From NCBI RefSeq assembly GCF_020080835.1, contig NC_058160.1, positions 29,871,152-29,935,151 of the forward strand: a stretch of DNA of 64,000 bases, given 5' to 3'. Numbering within the stretch: position 1 is the stretch's first letter; the number at the start of each line of letters is the position of its first letter. This DNA comes from Cotesia glomerata (lineage: Eukaryota > Arthropoda > Insecta > Hymenoptera > Braconidae). A model generated the notes under the pieces. That model made no database searches, was not told the origin of the DNA, and worked only from the letters and a program-made list of their open reading frames with translations. Below, piece after piece: positions 12,195 to 23,651 of this stretch. A program made the position numbers and the translations under genes.

Positions 12195-12272
12195 TATTAG
12201 TGCGATTTTAAGCGCCTAGGTATGTAAATGGCGGGAAGTTGCAGGGATGGCCTTCAGGGTCAACCGTTTGTC
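12195..12272. repeat. direct repeat, left copy
   Basis: Contains TTTTAAGCGCCTAGGTATG and GATGGCCTTCAGGGTCAACC. A near copy lies at about 13885-13960, so the PRANC relic (12703-13751) sits between two copies of this repeat. Confidence 0.7.
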
Positions 12273-13240
12273 TAATTTTTTTGTTAAATAAAATTAAAAA
12301 ATTCTCAAGTTACTGCTAACTTTAATGTCATCTTAATTATGCGTAATTCTGAAATTAAGAGAATTTTTTTTGATAAATAAACTATTTATGGGCGCCAAAT
12401 TCAGTATTTAGTATACTAGCTACTTAAACGGTAGAATAACAGGGTTAACTAGTGGGAAATTTCGAAATAATAAAATTCGCCCTAAATTTGTAAAATCTCT
12501 CGTAGAATCGAAAACAGGCGCAAGCAAAAATTTTCAAACTCGCTATTAGTTAAATAATTGTCAAGAGCCAATAATTTTTTGTAATATATGTATAATTGGT
12601 AAAAAGAAACTTATTAACAATGGTGTAAAGTGTTAGTGTCTTAGCAATAATAAAAAAATATAGAGCTAAATATGTAAGGAGGTTATTATGTTGACATATG
12701 ATTAGAGAATAAAGACACGTTGTATCACGCCATATATTGGACGTGTATTACACCCACTTGAAACTCCACAGAGAGAATTCATTGCCGCTGACAACAGACA
12801 ATGTACCTGCTTAATTCTAAAAGACCTTATTTATAGACGTACGTTTGGTTTATTCGTTCCTGAAGGTGAAAAAATATTGATGGACAAGTTAATTGCTGAA
12901 AACATAGATTTCATGAAGCTAGCACACACCTACGAACAAAATATTATTCAAGGGGAGTTAAAAACAAAAGTGCTTAAGTATGATGATGAAAGTATAACGT
13001 ATTATGACCTCATAATGTCATGCTTGGATGATAAAAAATTACGTTTGATAGTGAAAAATAAATCCTTAATAGACACGTTCGAAAATACCTTCCCGAAACC
13101 TATATGCCCTTCTTTTTTTATGGAACCTAATAGTGACTTTGATGTTGCTTCTTTTCTTGTTGAAGTTTTTTATACTGCTGATTATTTTTTCTTCCGAAAA
13201 CAAATTTCGAATAGAATAAAAAAATTTTCAAGAAGACTTG

Positions 13241-13355
13241 AGTCTGGGCTGTCTGATTATTTTTTCAATTACGGAAAAATTCCCACTGAGTAGGTCCCCC
13301 CTTTCCCCTATCCGTTCTTTCCCAACTCCCTTAAAAAAATTTGCTTTAATATGGC
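13241..13355 (+). repeat. SINE tail, first copy (exact 115 bp direct repeat)
   Basis: It appears identical to 13497-13611 at a 256-base offset: AGTCTGGGCTGTCTGATT through to GCTTTAATATGGC. It is the body of the tRNA-derived SINE without its tRNA head. Between the copies lie about 78 bases of other sequence and the tRNA-like head. Confidence 0.8.
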
Positions 13356-13433
13356 TCTTTACCGTAAGATGGACGGTGGCGTTGTTTGCTCGGTGGGTCT
13401 TATATACGTGACTGAATAAAGTAGTCAGTACTT

Positions 13434-13611
13434 GTCTCGGATAGCTTAACTGGTAGAGCCCTTGGCGCGTAACCGAGAGATCTGGGTTCGATTCCCAGTC
13501 TGGGCTGTCTGATTATTTTTTCAATTACGGAAAAATTCCCACTGAGTAGGTCCCCCCTTTCCCCTATCCGTTCTTTCCCAACTCCCTTAAAAAAATTTGC
13601 TTTAATATGGC
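13434..13611 (+). mobile_element. tRNA-derived SINE
   Basis: The head (13434-13505) keeps an A box (TAGCTTAACTGGTAGAGC), a B box (GGTTCGATTCC) and a weakly pairing acceptor stem, so it derives from a tRNA with a TAGCTCAGTCGGTAGAGC-type 5' half. The tail TTTTTCAATTACGGAAAAATTCCCACTGAGTA is a small hairpin plus a C/T-rich stretch. The tail also occurs at 55949-56196, and shorter pieces at about 52340 and 52730. The head is not a plausible functional tRNA, because the stem is largely wobble pairs and the copy is fused to the repeat tail. Confidence 0.75.
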
Positions 13612-13884
13612 AGTTGAAGCAGTTAGAAGCATTAAAAAGAGTAGAAAATCTCCATAAAGCTATCCCTTTGCCATGTGAATTGGTAATAATAATATCTGAA
13701 TATTTTAATTATCAAGACTTCAAAAATTTTATTCAGGCTTTTTATTTATAATATGTTCACTTTTGTAAACAATATTAAATAATTGTATTAGTAGTAAATA
13801 ATAAAAAATAATAAACAAATGATTATCTTGATATTTATTTATTCTCATTATTCTTAACTCTATAAAAGAGCTCAAAAACATCAT

Positions 13885-13960
13885 AAGTGAAATTTTAAGC
13901 GCCTAGGTATGGAATTAGCGGAAAGTTGCAGAGATGGCCTTCAGGGTCAACCGTTTTCTA
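13885..13960. repeat. direct repeat, right copy
   Basis: TTTTAAGCGCCTAGGTATGG and GATGGCCTTCAGGGTCAACC, matching 12195-12272 and preceded by a similar GAGCTC context. Together they bracket the PRANC relic. Confidence 0.7.
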
Positions 13961-16054
13961 AATTTTTTTTTTTATATTTAAATTTATAAAATTGTAATAT
14001 AAAATTCTATTGGACTTAAAAAATAGCTAAATATTAGAGATATAATATTTAATCTATTTTTACGTAATTAAAAAATTGAAAAATTTTTTTAATTTATTTT
14101 ATAAATAAAATTTTTATAAAAAAAAAAAAAACTTTTTTTTATTTATTTATTTGATATTTTGACATAATTCAACTGTAAGTATGTCATCGCTAATAAAATA
14201 GTTTATGTTCAATGGATATTGGATAAAAAATAAGAAACATATATAAATGGCTTCTGAAGCCTTATAAAAATCCGAATACATGTGTTGGTCAAAGTTAAAT
14301 ATATGTACTGATGTTTCAGGAACATATACAAGGATCCATTTATATTTAATGTGTGAAGAAATAAAGGAGCGAACAAGTTGACAGTACCCAGTGTCTCATT
14401 AGCGATAATGTTGAATGTATTCGCAGAGATCGTTTTGCAGAATGACTTAGCAAGTGGTGAAAACCGTCAGAGAAGATAACACATATGTCATTTAGTTTTT
14501 AAAAAAACCCACTAAAAGATCCGGAGAAAATTTATAGAAATCACCATGAAATTATTTTATTTTTTGCTTTAATAGCTGTTAAATTTTTATTTACTATTTA
14601 AAAAAATTTATTTAAATCAATTTGATTGACGGGTTGAAGGTTTTTTGGTTTACTTTAAAGATAAAATCGCTTAATAAAAAATTATGTAGGTAATGTAAGC
14701 GGTAACGAGAATGAAACTGATAACTCTCGGTGCATCTGAAAGTATCGCCAGAAAAGGAATTAATAATTCGAGTGAAACTTTTTAAGAAAAAAACTAATGA
14801 ATAGATTTTTATCACCGGCTTTTAATAACAATAATAAATAATTTGCTTTGAGAATAAAAGTCTTGTGAGAATAAAAAAAAATAAATAAATGACAATTAGA
14901 GAACAATTAGATGAATAAGTTGGATCTAAATGACGTTTTATAAGGACTATGTGTAAAAATGAGGTCAATAGACTTCTCAACTGTAAATTACTTACATGAG
15001 GAAATTGCATAAAAGTACTTGCTTGTGTTCTCTATTTGGAAACTTTTGTATTTTTACCACACAAATATATCTCATGTGTGTGTAATTGAGTCAGACAATT
15101 CATCGTACATTACCAGTATATTTAAGAGTACAAACGATCTCTTAGAGATAATAAGTAACAATTATTGCTGATAATGCAACACAATAAATAATAATTTTTT
15201 TTTTATAAAAATAAAAATACCTATGACGAGGTTTTGTAATAACACTGACTGAGTAGATAAGACTGCTAATGTTTTTTAATTAGATAAAAAAAATTTATTA
15301 TATTTTTAATTATTGAAGATTACTTGGGGAATTTTTCAGGTAAGTTTGCTGATAAATTTAAAATCCATTTAGCAGAAGCCATCGAGATATGCGGGAGCGA
15401 GAAGTTGTTGTTGGCTGGAGGAATGAAACGCAGAATGATCAAGAGAAAATCACCGGGTTCGCAATAACATCAACCTAGCGTACCGTCTATCTGCTAGCAT
15501 CTCTAGATTAACCGCATACCGGTTATTTCCATCTACAATCAGCGACGTACTCTGTCCAGCAGCAACTTTTCTTCTTCTTATTTTATATACTCTATTCTAT
15601 TCCCTCTTTGCTTTGCTCGGACGTGAAGATATGATAAATTATTCTTCCCGAGTAAGCTCTGATGTTAGCATTAGAATTATTATTACCGGAGAATTTTAAA
15701 ATAATAATTTAGATTTTATAATTTAACCGCACGATTTAGTAGACTAGAATAAAAGATTATGTTTATTATCTAATATCTCAACCTGCTATTTATATTAGCG
15801 GCTCTTATGATCTTTTTTATCCGATCTAACTCGTTATGCCAAATAAATTATTTTGAAATATTATTTATTGATTATCTTATGTGATAAAATAACTTAAGTG
15901 ACATCAGAGATCAAAAGATTAATTTTATTGGATGATAGTACGTACATCATTTTTAATTAATTTATTATTATTATTGACGATAAATATAATTTTTTTTTAA
16001 ATAAAAAATTTATTTTTATTAATAATAATAATCTAATTTTTAGAATTTATCATT

Positions 16055-16964
16055 CTGACCAATAGTCAATTTATTATGATTATTTAGGCTGCATTTGAAA
16101 ATGCTTTATTTATAGATACATAATTAAGAAATGACCTTGTATCTTGTGAACTATTGACATTTTTAAAGATATAAGCTCATCCCGATGTTACACTCATCAA
16201 GACCTTTCATTCGAGTACCCACATCAATTTTTCATATATTTTATATATTTATATATTTCACAAATATCATATATATAAAATATATAAAAAATGCCATGTG
16301 GGTATTCAAATGAAAGGTCTCAATGAGTGTATCATCGAAATGAGTTTATATCTTAAAAAATGTCAATAATTGAGAAATGACATTGTATCTTGTTAACGAA
16401 TGACATTTTTAAAGATATAAGCTCATCCCGATGTTACACTCATAAAGAGCTTTCATTTGAGTACCCACATCAATTTTTCATATATTTTATATATTTATAT
16501 ATTTCACAAATATCATATATATATAAAATATAAAAAAAATACCATGTGGGTATTCAAATGAAAGGTCTCAATGAGTGTATCATCGAAATGAGTTTATATC
16601 TTAAAAAATGTCAATAATTGAGAAATGACATTGTATCTTGTTAACGAATGACATTTTTAAAGATATAAGCTCATCCCGATTTTACACTCATAAAGAGCTT
16701 TCATTTGAGTACCCACATCGATTTTTCATATATTTTATATATTTATATATTTCACAAATACCATATATATAAAATATAAAAAAAATACCATATGGGTACT
16801 TAAATGAAAGGTCTCGATGAGTGTATCATCGAAATGAGTTTATATCTTAAAAAATGTCAATAATTAAGAAAGTATAGAGCAATTTAAAAAAATTAATTAT
16901 TTAATAAAGCATAATTTTATTTGTTCATTGTTCACAAGTCACATAGTGACTGCAAGGTTTTTAG
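16055..16964 (+). mobile_element. Helitron-like element, copy 2
   Basis: The 5' end is eroded (starts within ACCAATAGTCAATTTATTATG), then comes the family segment TTTAGGCTGCATTTGAAAATGC. Three palindromic units of about 240 bp follow, the second and third almost identical. The 3' hairpin AGTCACATAGTGACT is intact, followed by GCAAGGTTTTTAG and T. Confidence 0.75.
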
Positions 16965-18608
16965 TTGTTATTATTAGAGTTTTTTTTTTATAAAATAAAA
17001 ATACTTGATATTAATTATAAAATATAATAAAATAACAATAAAAAAAAATTGAATTGTTAATTATAAAAAAATATCAAGTAATATTATCTAAAATAATTTT
17101 ATAGAATTGGTATTAATTAAAATATTAACATTAAGAAGCTCGCTAATATTCGATACTAAATGTCAGTATTTACATATTGTATAATTATTAACGGGGTTTA
17201 TTATGAATAAATAAGGTAAATATCAAAGTGAAGATATTTATGTACTTGTCAGATAAAATAACAATAAAATTTGATAGGTATGTTAGTGCTGTAAAAGTTA
17301 AAACGTGTAATATTTTTAATTATCACCTGTTAAAAGTAACGAGTAAGTAAGCTAATAAAAAATTGATCTAACCATGTTATTTTCTAAGATCCAGTAAATA
17401 ACTATTTATATAAATATATTTATGTTATGATACATCTTGACGACTTATATACAAATATATAAACAGGTTGAAAGTTAGTAACGTCAATCAATGAGAACGG
17501 AAGTTTAAAACTCGTTTGTTCTCACACTCAATAGATATTTATATCGGGGAAAATAATTATTTATATAAAATAAATTATGATATTTGTACAACTTTTTCTT
17601 TATCAATGCTTGAGAAAATAAAATAAAAAAATATCTTTCTAATAATTTAATAATATTATTATCAAAAATGATTTAATAAAAAATAATTCTAGATATAAAA
17701 ATTATTTTGTGGTTTATCTAATTTATAAATTTATAATGTCTAGTCGCGGAATTTCCGCTGACTAAAGTCGTTCCATGTGAGATCCTGCCATTAAGAAGCA
17801 TAGCGGGAGAATAAAGTAAAGAAGAAACCTTTAATTAGCGCACACTGGAATATAATGACGAAGAAGTTAAGAGGGGGAGAGTGGCGTAATATTGTTATGT
17901 TGCATAGTGTATTACACCGTGATGACGTCCAGCCTTGCCGGATTTCGCGCAATTAAAAACTAAATCCACACATATATATATTTACCTCTAATTACACGTT
18001 ATTGATTTTAATAAACATTTTAATTAACAGAAAAAATAATAAATAAATTCAATCGGACTTTTTTTTACTCATATTTTAAAGAAATAGATTACATGGCTAT
18101 CAATTAAACCTAAAATAAAATCCCTGATGAAAGATAAAGGAATAATTTCAATATTAATTTAATAAATAATTTTTTTAAATTGGATTTGCAGCGATAATCC
18201 TTTTCTCTCGTCCTTTTTTTCCCTGAGGGATTCTTTAAGTGAGAGCATAAAAATAAGAGACTGATGTCCGTGTGTATAAATATGCAAAACGTAACAGTGT
18301 ATAATATAACGCGTAGCTGTTTGACTTAACAGGTTTAAATACTTTTTATATTAAATATATATATATATACATATATGCATATAAATATATAAATACAGGA
18401 ATGTGATGCTCAGAGAGACAACTTTTGCAATATTTAATTGACCGTTCGCTGAGAGGGTAAAACCAGTGCTGTCACTTTCCAAAATTTATCCCAACCGGTC
18501 TCGACGTCATCTCGGCTTAGCCTTGAAACTTTTTATTTTTTCATACTTTGGTTCTTGTTATTGTTATGTTATTTTTTATAACATAAGTTTAAGGTTTTTT
18601 AAACTCAC

Positions 18609-18735
18609 CTGGATGCCTTAGCTCGTATTTATTCTTGTCCAGGTTCTTTTCACGGCAAACTTCTGATAAAATGTCGCCGAGGTTCGTCTTGGGACTCACC
18701 CGCGACACGTACAGCTGATTGCGTGGCAGATGGAC
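18609..18735 (-). CDS. cobl: cordon-bleu homologue, exon 5
   Basis: Residues 139-180 plus the first base of codon 181. It reads VHLPRNQLYVSRVSPKTNLG and then DILSEVCREKNLDKNKYELRHP. This is the conserved second half of the Cobl ubiquitin-like domain, where a charged helix (DILSEVCREKNLD) is followed by YELRHP. The acceptor is TTTTTTCAG at 18744-18736 and the donor is CCAG|gtgagt. The 127-base length keeps frame with exon 4 (phase 0) and exon 6 (phase 1). Confidence 0.92.
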
Positions 18736-19020
18736 CTGAAAAAATCAAACAATCGTTAATAACTGATCATCTGACAGGTTTACAATCGTAAGTTGTTAAA
18801 TATTAAATTAGAAAGTAAAAATAATCTATGAGTAATAAATAAAGATAAAATAGTAAAATCTAATGATAATTTTTCTTTTTTCCGAAATGAAATTGCAGGA
18901 CTCGTCAATCGAACGTGAGCGTATGGGTTATTTATACACTTGTCCGAGGCTCTGATGTAACGCTCGATCAAACTCTATGTGTTATTTCATTAATGCAGGA
19001 TAGGAGTGATTGGTACATAC

Positions 19021-19107
19021 TTGTAATCTAAAAGTTGTTTCAAATGGTTGACTCGCCTGCTTCGTTTTTCTCGGAATGAATGTCCCCTGTTTTGGTAATA
19101 ATTTTAC
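19021..19107 (-). CDS. cobl: cordon-bleu homologue, exon 4
   Basis: Exactly 29 codons, phase 0 on both sides: VKLLPKQGTFIPRKTK, then QASQPFETTFRLQ. It is the linker strand in the Cobl domain; basic FIPRK followed by FETTFRLQVHLP across the exon junction is typical. The acceptor is TAATTGCAG and the donor CAA|gtatgt. It is too short to stand out as an ORF and was found by splice phase and family pattern. Confidence 0.9.
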
Positions 19108-20103
19108 CTGCAATTAAAATAAAACAAACTATTTTATTATTTTTTTACGATAAAAAAAATTTAAAATTTTTAAAAATTTCCAAAAAAATTTATAAAATAG
19201 AATAATTTGTAGAATAGAAATTTCGTTCAAAAAAATGAAAATTAAAATTGTTGACCCCACTTGTAAATATTTATCCAATTTTTTAATTATTTTTTGGTTG
19301 ATACAAAAAAAAATAATCAAAATTAAAATTTTGAGTTTAAATAAAACTAAGAAAATAATTTGTCCTTAATTTTTAGTCAACTTTCTTTTCGATGATTTAT
19401 TTTTTATTTAAAATGTCAACTGTTTTTAAAAAGTGTGTGTTTTTATGACTAAGTTATGTTGCGTAATAAAATAGAAAAAGTTAACAAATTTATGAATTAA
19501 TTAATATTTAAAAGTAGGTGACCAAAAATAGATGTTGTTAAAACGGGTGTGTTATATAACGAGCCCAACGTCCGTCTATTGTCTGTTGCAGTTTGCTCGA
19601 TTGAAAATGAGATTGTTAAAATTTTAAAATTCTTTAACATTCCTTTTAGATTTTAAATGATAAAAAAAAATTTCAAATAAATTTTTTAGAATATTTGCTC
19701 ACTTACGTATAAATTATACAGACTTTTTATTTAATTTTTTTAATTAATGTTATTAAATTTTACATATTTTCTATTGATTTATATTGCAGATAGGCGTAAG
19801 TTGATAAATAAATAAATAAATATTTTATTCTTATTGAATGCCTTTTTCAAGATGACCGACAAGGAGATACTTATTTAATAATCTTTAATTTGTTTTTAAT
19901 TATTAAATTAGAACTAAAAAATATTTTTAAAAAATTGCACTTTTAATTTTTAACAAATAAAATTTTTTTTTTATAAAAATCCAAGTAATAAATTGGTTGA
20001 AGGGAAAAGTATTTTACTAAATAATAAGATTACTGGGTTGAATAAAATAAAAACTACTAGAAAAAAAAAAGTTTATGCCGATGATCGGTAGCAATAAAAA
20101 TAC
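19108..20103. other. cobl intron 3
   Basis: AT-rich. At about 19215-19275 it holds TTTCGTTCAAAAAAATGAAA and GACCCCACTTGTAAATA. These match 21486-21541 in direct orientation and 21080-21115 inverted, so this is a fragment of the MITE seen there. A small TTTAATTATTAAATTAGAAC segment near 19890 matches the GTTAGCCGAC MITE interior. Confidence 0.55.
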
Positions 20104-20248
20104 CTCAAGAGCATCCAGAGCACCAATGGGAGTGTTCGGTTGATGAGGCAAAATCCGACCTTGTTCGCCAATCGCTTGCAAAGTATAACTCGAAGCCGCC
20201 AATTTGTGTGCTGTTGCTATTTGCACCAGGAGATCCATCATCGCAGTG
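20104..20248 (-). CDS. cobl: cordon-bleu homologue, exon 3
   Basis: Residues 62-109. STAMMDLLVQIATAHKLAAS is followed by SYTLQAIGEQGRILPHQPNT and PIGALDALEV across the next junction. This is the signature first half of the Cobl domain (AMMDLLV..L..S.YTL......L...PNTPIG.L....I). The acceptor is ATTTTTCAG|CACTG (20248) and the donor GAG|gtattt. The 145 bases complete a phase 2 codon (AG|C, Ser) from exon 2. Confidence 0.93.
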
Positions 20249-20865
20249 CTGAAAAATACCAATGAACTCTAATGACTATTTTCTCAGTACAGAGTTAAAA
20301 ATAAAAAACTCCATAATTTAAAATGGAAATAATAAAATTATAAATTATAATTATAATTAGCTAATGAATAATAAACTCGATAATAATAATAGCTACAATA
20401 ATAACGGAAAAATGTAAAAATGTCGAGGAAACACAATTGCCTCGCTTGACTAAACTTTAACGATCAATTCAGCAATCGGTTACGGTTCGAGCACGTTAAC
20501 GATATTGATGGTTTCCTACGTATGCATCAGCGATATAAATTTGCCAAAGACTTTTATCTAAAATTAATACTTTTATTTAACAGTTACTTCAATAAAACCG
20601 TAATATTATTTATTTTATTAGTGTTATTTATAAGTCACAATAAACCTTGAAACACTGGCTCTTGATTCGGTTATAAATAAAAATTTTAGAATACAATTGA
20701 TTTTAGCTAAAAATAAAAAATTATTGCATTAAATAATCAAAATTATTTTTCTTTTTTTAATACATTAATACCATTTTTAGAAATAAAAATAAAAACAAGA
20801 AGGTAAAAATTTTTTGGCTACACGGTATTACATAAAAGAGAAAAAAGAAAAAAGAATAAATAGTA

Positions 20866-21064
20866 TATTACACACCTAGGGAAGTAAAGTAAGAAATGTC
20901 TCGGATCACATGTAATGTGGCCGAGGCGAAGCCGAGGTTGACAAACATGTGATCTGAGGCTTTCTTATTTACTTCCCGTGGAGTGTATACTATTTTTTTG
21001 CTCGACGAAGGCGGAAAGCGGCAACTTTGTTTAGCGCAGCGGGACGAAAGTTGCCACTTTCCGC
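20866..21064. repeat. two adjacent GC-rich foldbacks
   Basis: First palindrome: GGAAGTAAAGTAAGAAATG with GGATCACATGT (20880-20911), mirrored by ACATGTGATCTGAGGCTTTC and TTATTTACTTCCC (20945-20980). Second palindrome: GGCGGAAAGCGGCAACTTTG at 21010-21029, mirrored by CGAAAGTTGCCACTTTCCGCC near 21043-21063. Both stand out as GC-rich against the surroundings. They resemble the ends of one DNA element. Confidence 0.65.
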
Positions 21065-21079
21065 CCGGAGGGCAAAAAA

Positions 21080-21541
21080 AGTAATTATTAACAAGTGGGG
21101 TCAAACCTATTTTTGACCATATCTAGGTAAAAAATTAACAATTTTTTATTTTTTTTATTCTGCTTGTTTTTACGGCGGATTTATAATAGAAAATATCGTG
21201 AAAGAAAAAAATAAAGATTTCGATAGCTTTTTTGCCTTCAAAAGTTGGAAAAAATTTTGGCTCTCATGTTTTTGGATAAAATTTCTATTTTATCTTTTTT
21301 TGATGTTTTTGATATATTTTTTTTTTAAAAATACATAAAAAAACGAACAATTAAAAAAAAAAAAGTTGAATGTCACAATTTTCTAAAATATTTATAAATT
21401 TTTTTGCAAATTTGTTAAAATTGTGATAATCAACTTTTTTTTTTAAATTGTTCATTTTTTTATGTATTTTTCAGAAAAAATATATCAAAATTTTCGTTCA
21501 AAAAAATGAAAATAAAAATAGTAGACCCTACTTGTAAATAA
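21080..21541. mobile_element. MITE with AATTATTAACAAGTGGGGTC ends
   Basis: Left end AATTATTAACAAGTGGGGTC followed by AAACCTATTTTT; right end AAAAATAGTAGACCCTACTTG then TAAATAATTATC, inverted. An inner inverted pair is AAAAAAATTTATAAA-rich. A further fragment lies at 19215-19275. Confidence 0.6.
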
Positions 21542-22374
21542 TTATCGAAAAAAAATTAAATTAGAAATTTAATTTCTCGATACACTGAGGGCTGCTGAAT
21601 TGAATGAAATTTAATAAAACCATAATATAATATAATATAATATAATAGAGAATTCTATTCTGTAATATCGATTATATATATATAAATATAAATTACGGTG
21701 AATTATTGCCGCACTAAATGTTGACATTAGACTTTGACAAATAAATGAAGTAAAATATTAGCCAATATAATGTTAATTCTTGTTAGCAAATCAAGTAATG
21801 AATGAACGGCTGGATTGAAAGTATATTATGATGTGTGTACGTGTGCGTTGCATGTATTAATCTGGATGGATGTGCATTGAAGGTAGTCAAGTGATACATA
21901 AATGGAAACGGTCAAGCCGATGCAATGTTAACACAACTTAAGGGAGGAAAGGAGAAAGGGATAAATAAATGCACACGAGTAATGTAATGTAATACTTTCG
22001 ATTGCGTAAAAACGAATTCACTCGAATATGTGCGTGTCTTTCATTTGCTTTTGCTTTGGTTTATTGCAGGGATATTATAAGCACATGTGTGTGTTTCGAA
22101 GGATGGATTACTGAGCGGAGATCAATGTAGATGTTGACACGCTATGTACACATTAATGCTACCGTAGTTGTGATAATGCTATGTACATACTCTGAGTTTT
22201 AAGTATTTTCGATTTCTTTCGAGAGCATGTCAAGAATGTTTAAATATGAATTACCAATTGTCAACAGGTTTGACTTTCTTTTTTAAGGATATTGATGCGT
22301 CAATTGTCAAGAGGAATTTTTTATTCAACTTGAAAATTTAAGTGATGATTCTTCAGTGATTTTTTCTATTTTCT

Positions 22375-22509
22375 TGCACAGAAAAAAAAATTAACTTGAA
22401 TCAAGACAAGGAAAATTTCTTAGTCCAAGAATTTTTCTACTTAAATTAAGAAGCTAATGTTCTTCAAAATTATTTACTTGATTTAAATAAATTTTTTTTT
22501 CTGTGTGCA
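22375..22509. mobile_element. MITE with CACAGAAAAAAAAATT ends
   Basis: Left end TTGCACAGAAAAAAAAATTA; right end AATTTTTTTTTCTGTGTGCAA, inverted. The interior holds ACTTGAATCAAGAC and TTAAATTAAGAAGC. The family extends to 35698-36343 and perhaps 47835-48126. Confidence 0.7.
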
Positions 22510-22515
22510 AATAAA

Positions 22516-22690
22516 TCTACATTATTAAGAGAATATGTAAAATTTTATGACCAGTATATTTATATGATAAAATAGGTTTTTATGGTTAAATTTGGTATCT
22601 TTGGAAAAGTCTTGACCTGAAGTTGTGCCTTTTCAATGTTTCATATGTTTTTCTAAAATAGTTTATTTATTATGATAATTGTTTTTCAAG
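22516..22690 (+). mobile_element. Helitron-like 5' end, solo fragment
   Basis: It starts TCTACATTATTAAGAGAATA after an A, then a diverged copy of the 5' body seen in copies 6 and 7 (..TTATATGATAAAATAGGTTT.., ..GTGCCTTTTCAATGTTTC..). The palindromic array and 3' hairpin are missing. A more diverged relative may follow at 22903-23045. Confidence 0.6.
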
Positions 22691-23651
22691 AAGTTATAAA
22701 TAGATTCGAATTTAGCGATAAACAAAATTTGTTTATTTATTTATTTTGTTTTGTACACGTCAATGTGGTTATATATCAAAAATTAATTTATATAATTTAT
22801 AGACTAAGAAAAATTTAGTAACGGGTACATCTTTATCGTAAATTGGGTTTGATATTTTTTAGCTATAGTTATTTATTATTTAAATAATTGAGAGAGAAAG
22901 GAAAATTTTGTGACGAACATATTGTTATTTTTAAAGAAATTTTTATAGTTTAATTTGGTATCATCGGAAAGGTTTTGATAAGAATTAGTTCCTTTTGGTT
23001 TTATATATTTTTTAGTAGTCAATTTTTTGGAGGAGTTTTTAATAGTTTTTTGGTTCTATAAATTTGTTCGGTCACATTTGTTCATTAAATTATTTTTAAT
23101 TGATCCTGCGATAGCACTATTATTTTTCAAATTTATTTAAAAAGTACCGAAACTATTAGTGTGATCATAAATATAAAAAAATCATTAAGCCAACGTTTTC
23201 TTATTCATAATTCGTAAATCTCGGCAGCCTTCTGCGTGAAATTAATGGGAGTTTTATCAGTTCTATCTAATGTCAAATTAAATGAGAAATTTTATTGAAT
23301 ATTCATCTGAGAAATAGTCGATTACTTTTAGTTTTCTCGAATTTAAACTGTCTGTCTTAAAAAAAAAAAGTTTCCCAATACAGAATATCTTAAAAATAAA
23401 ATTACATCTATCTAATCGACTCTTAATAAAAATAATTATGCAAATGAGCTTCTGTACTAGGACAGTTACCTAATAAGATAATTTTTCATGGGTAAAAAAT
23501 TTATTTTAATTCCCAGTCAGACCTTTTCATCGATTGGTCCGTAAATGAACATTCTAAAAAATTATTCTCAGAAACTATCAATATTTCTTTCATAAAAATA
23601 ATTATCAGCTGAAAAATAAATTTCGTAATTTAAAAAATTTTTTTTAAATAC

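Larger units (their letters stand above)
9868..12242. mobile_element. large composite repeat with AACTTCCCGC ends
   Basis: Left end AACTTCCCGCTAAAAATCTC; right end ..ATGGCGGGAAGTT, inverted. The left end itself forms a hairpin (AACTTCCCG..CGGGAAGTT, 9868-9906). The interior holds a (TG)n run at about 10016-10040, a degenerate tRNA-like stretch (TAGCCGAGCAGTCTAAGGC, about 10842-10860), repeated GAGCTC-containing hairpins and short tandem repeats. There is no intact transposase. It could be several nested repeats rather than one element. Confidence 0.5.
12703..13751 (+). pseudogene. ankyrin/PRANC-type gene relic, split by a SINE
   Basis: An open frame free of stops runs from after TAG (about 12702) to about 13241. 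It carries YDDESITYYDLIMSCLDDKK followed by FPKPICPSFF, resembling the segment between ankyrin repeats and the PRANC box in parasitoid-wasp ankyrin proteins. At 13612-13751 a different frame reads LHKAIPLPCELVIIISEYFN and continues to a TAA. That is the F-box-like PRANC pattern (LPxELxxxIxEYLxxxDxKN). Between the two parts lies SINE sequence, which breaks the frame and gives a premature stop at 13291-13293. No ankyrin repeats and no start are seen upstream, so this is a 3' fragment. PRANC domains occur in parasitoid wasps, Wolbachia and poxviruses; nothing here says which lineage this copy came from. A spliced functional gene using the insertion as an intron is possible but less likely. Confidence 0.6.
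9568..18608. other. cobl intron 5 (9.0 kb)
   Basis: Phase 1 intron (donor CCAG|gtgagt at 18608). Listed separately: a long repeat element (9868-12242), a MITE, the SINE-interrupted PRANC relic and Helitron copy 2. In 13970-16050 and 16965-18600 I see only AT-rich single-copy-looking DNA. That DNA includes GC-richer patches at 15360-15560 and 17740-17960 in which no ORF or RNA gene could be recognised. Confidence 0.55.
20249..23651. other. cobl intron 2
   Basis: Phase 2 intron. It contains two adjacent GC-rich foldbacks (20866-21064), a MITE (21080-21541), a CACAGAAAAA-ended MITE (22375-22509) and a solo Helitron 5' end (22516-22690). Around 21840-22150 a purine- and TG-rich stretch lacks an ORF. 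Confidence 0.6.

Noticed and set aside
13434..13505. Functional tRNA gene
   Set aside because: A and B boxes are present, but the acceptor stem is mostly wobble pairs with a mismatch and the sequence continues into a repeated SINE tail.
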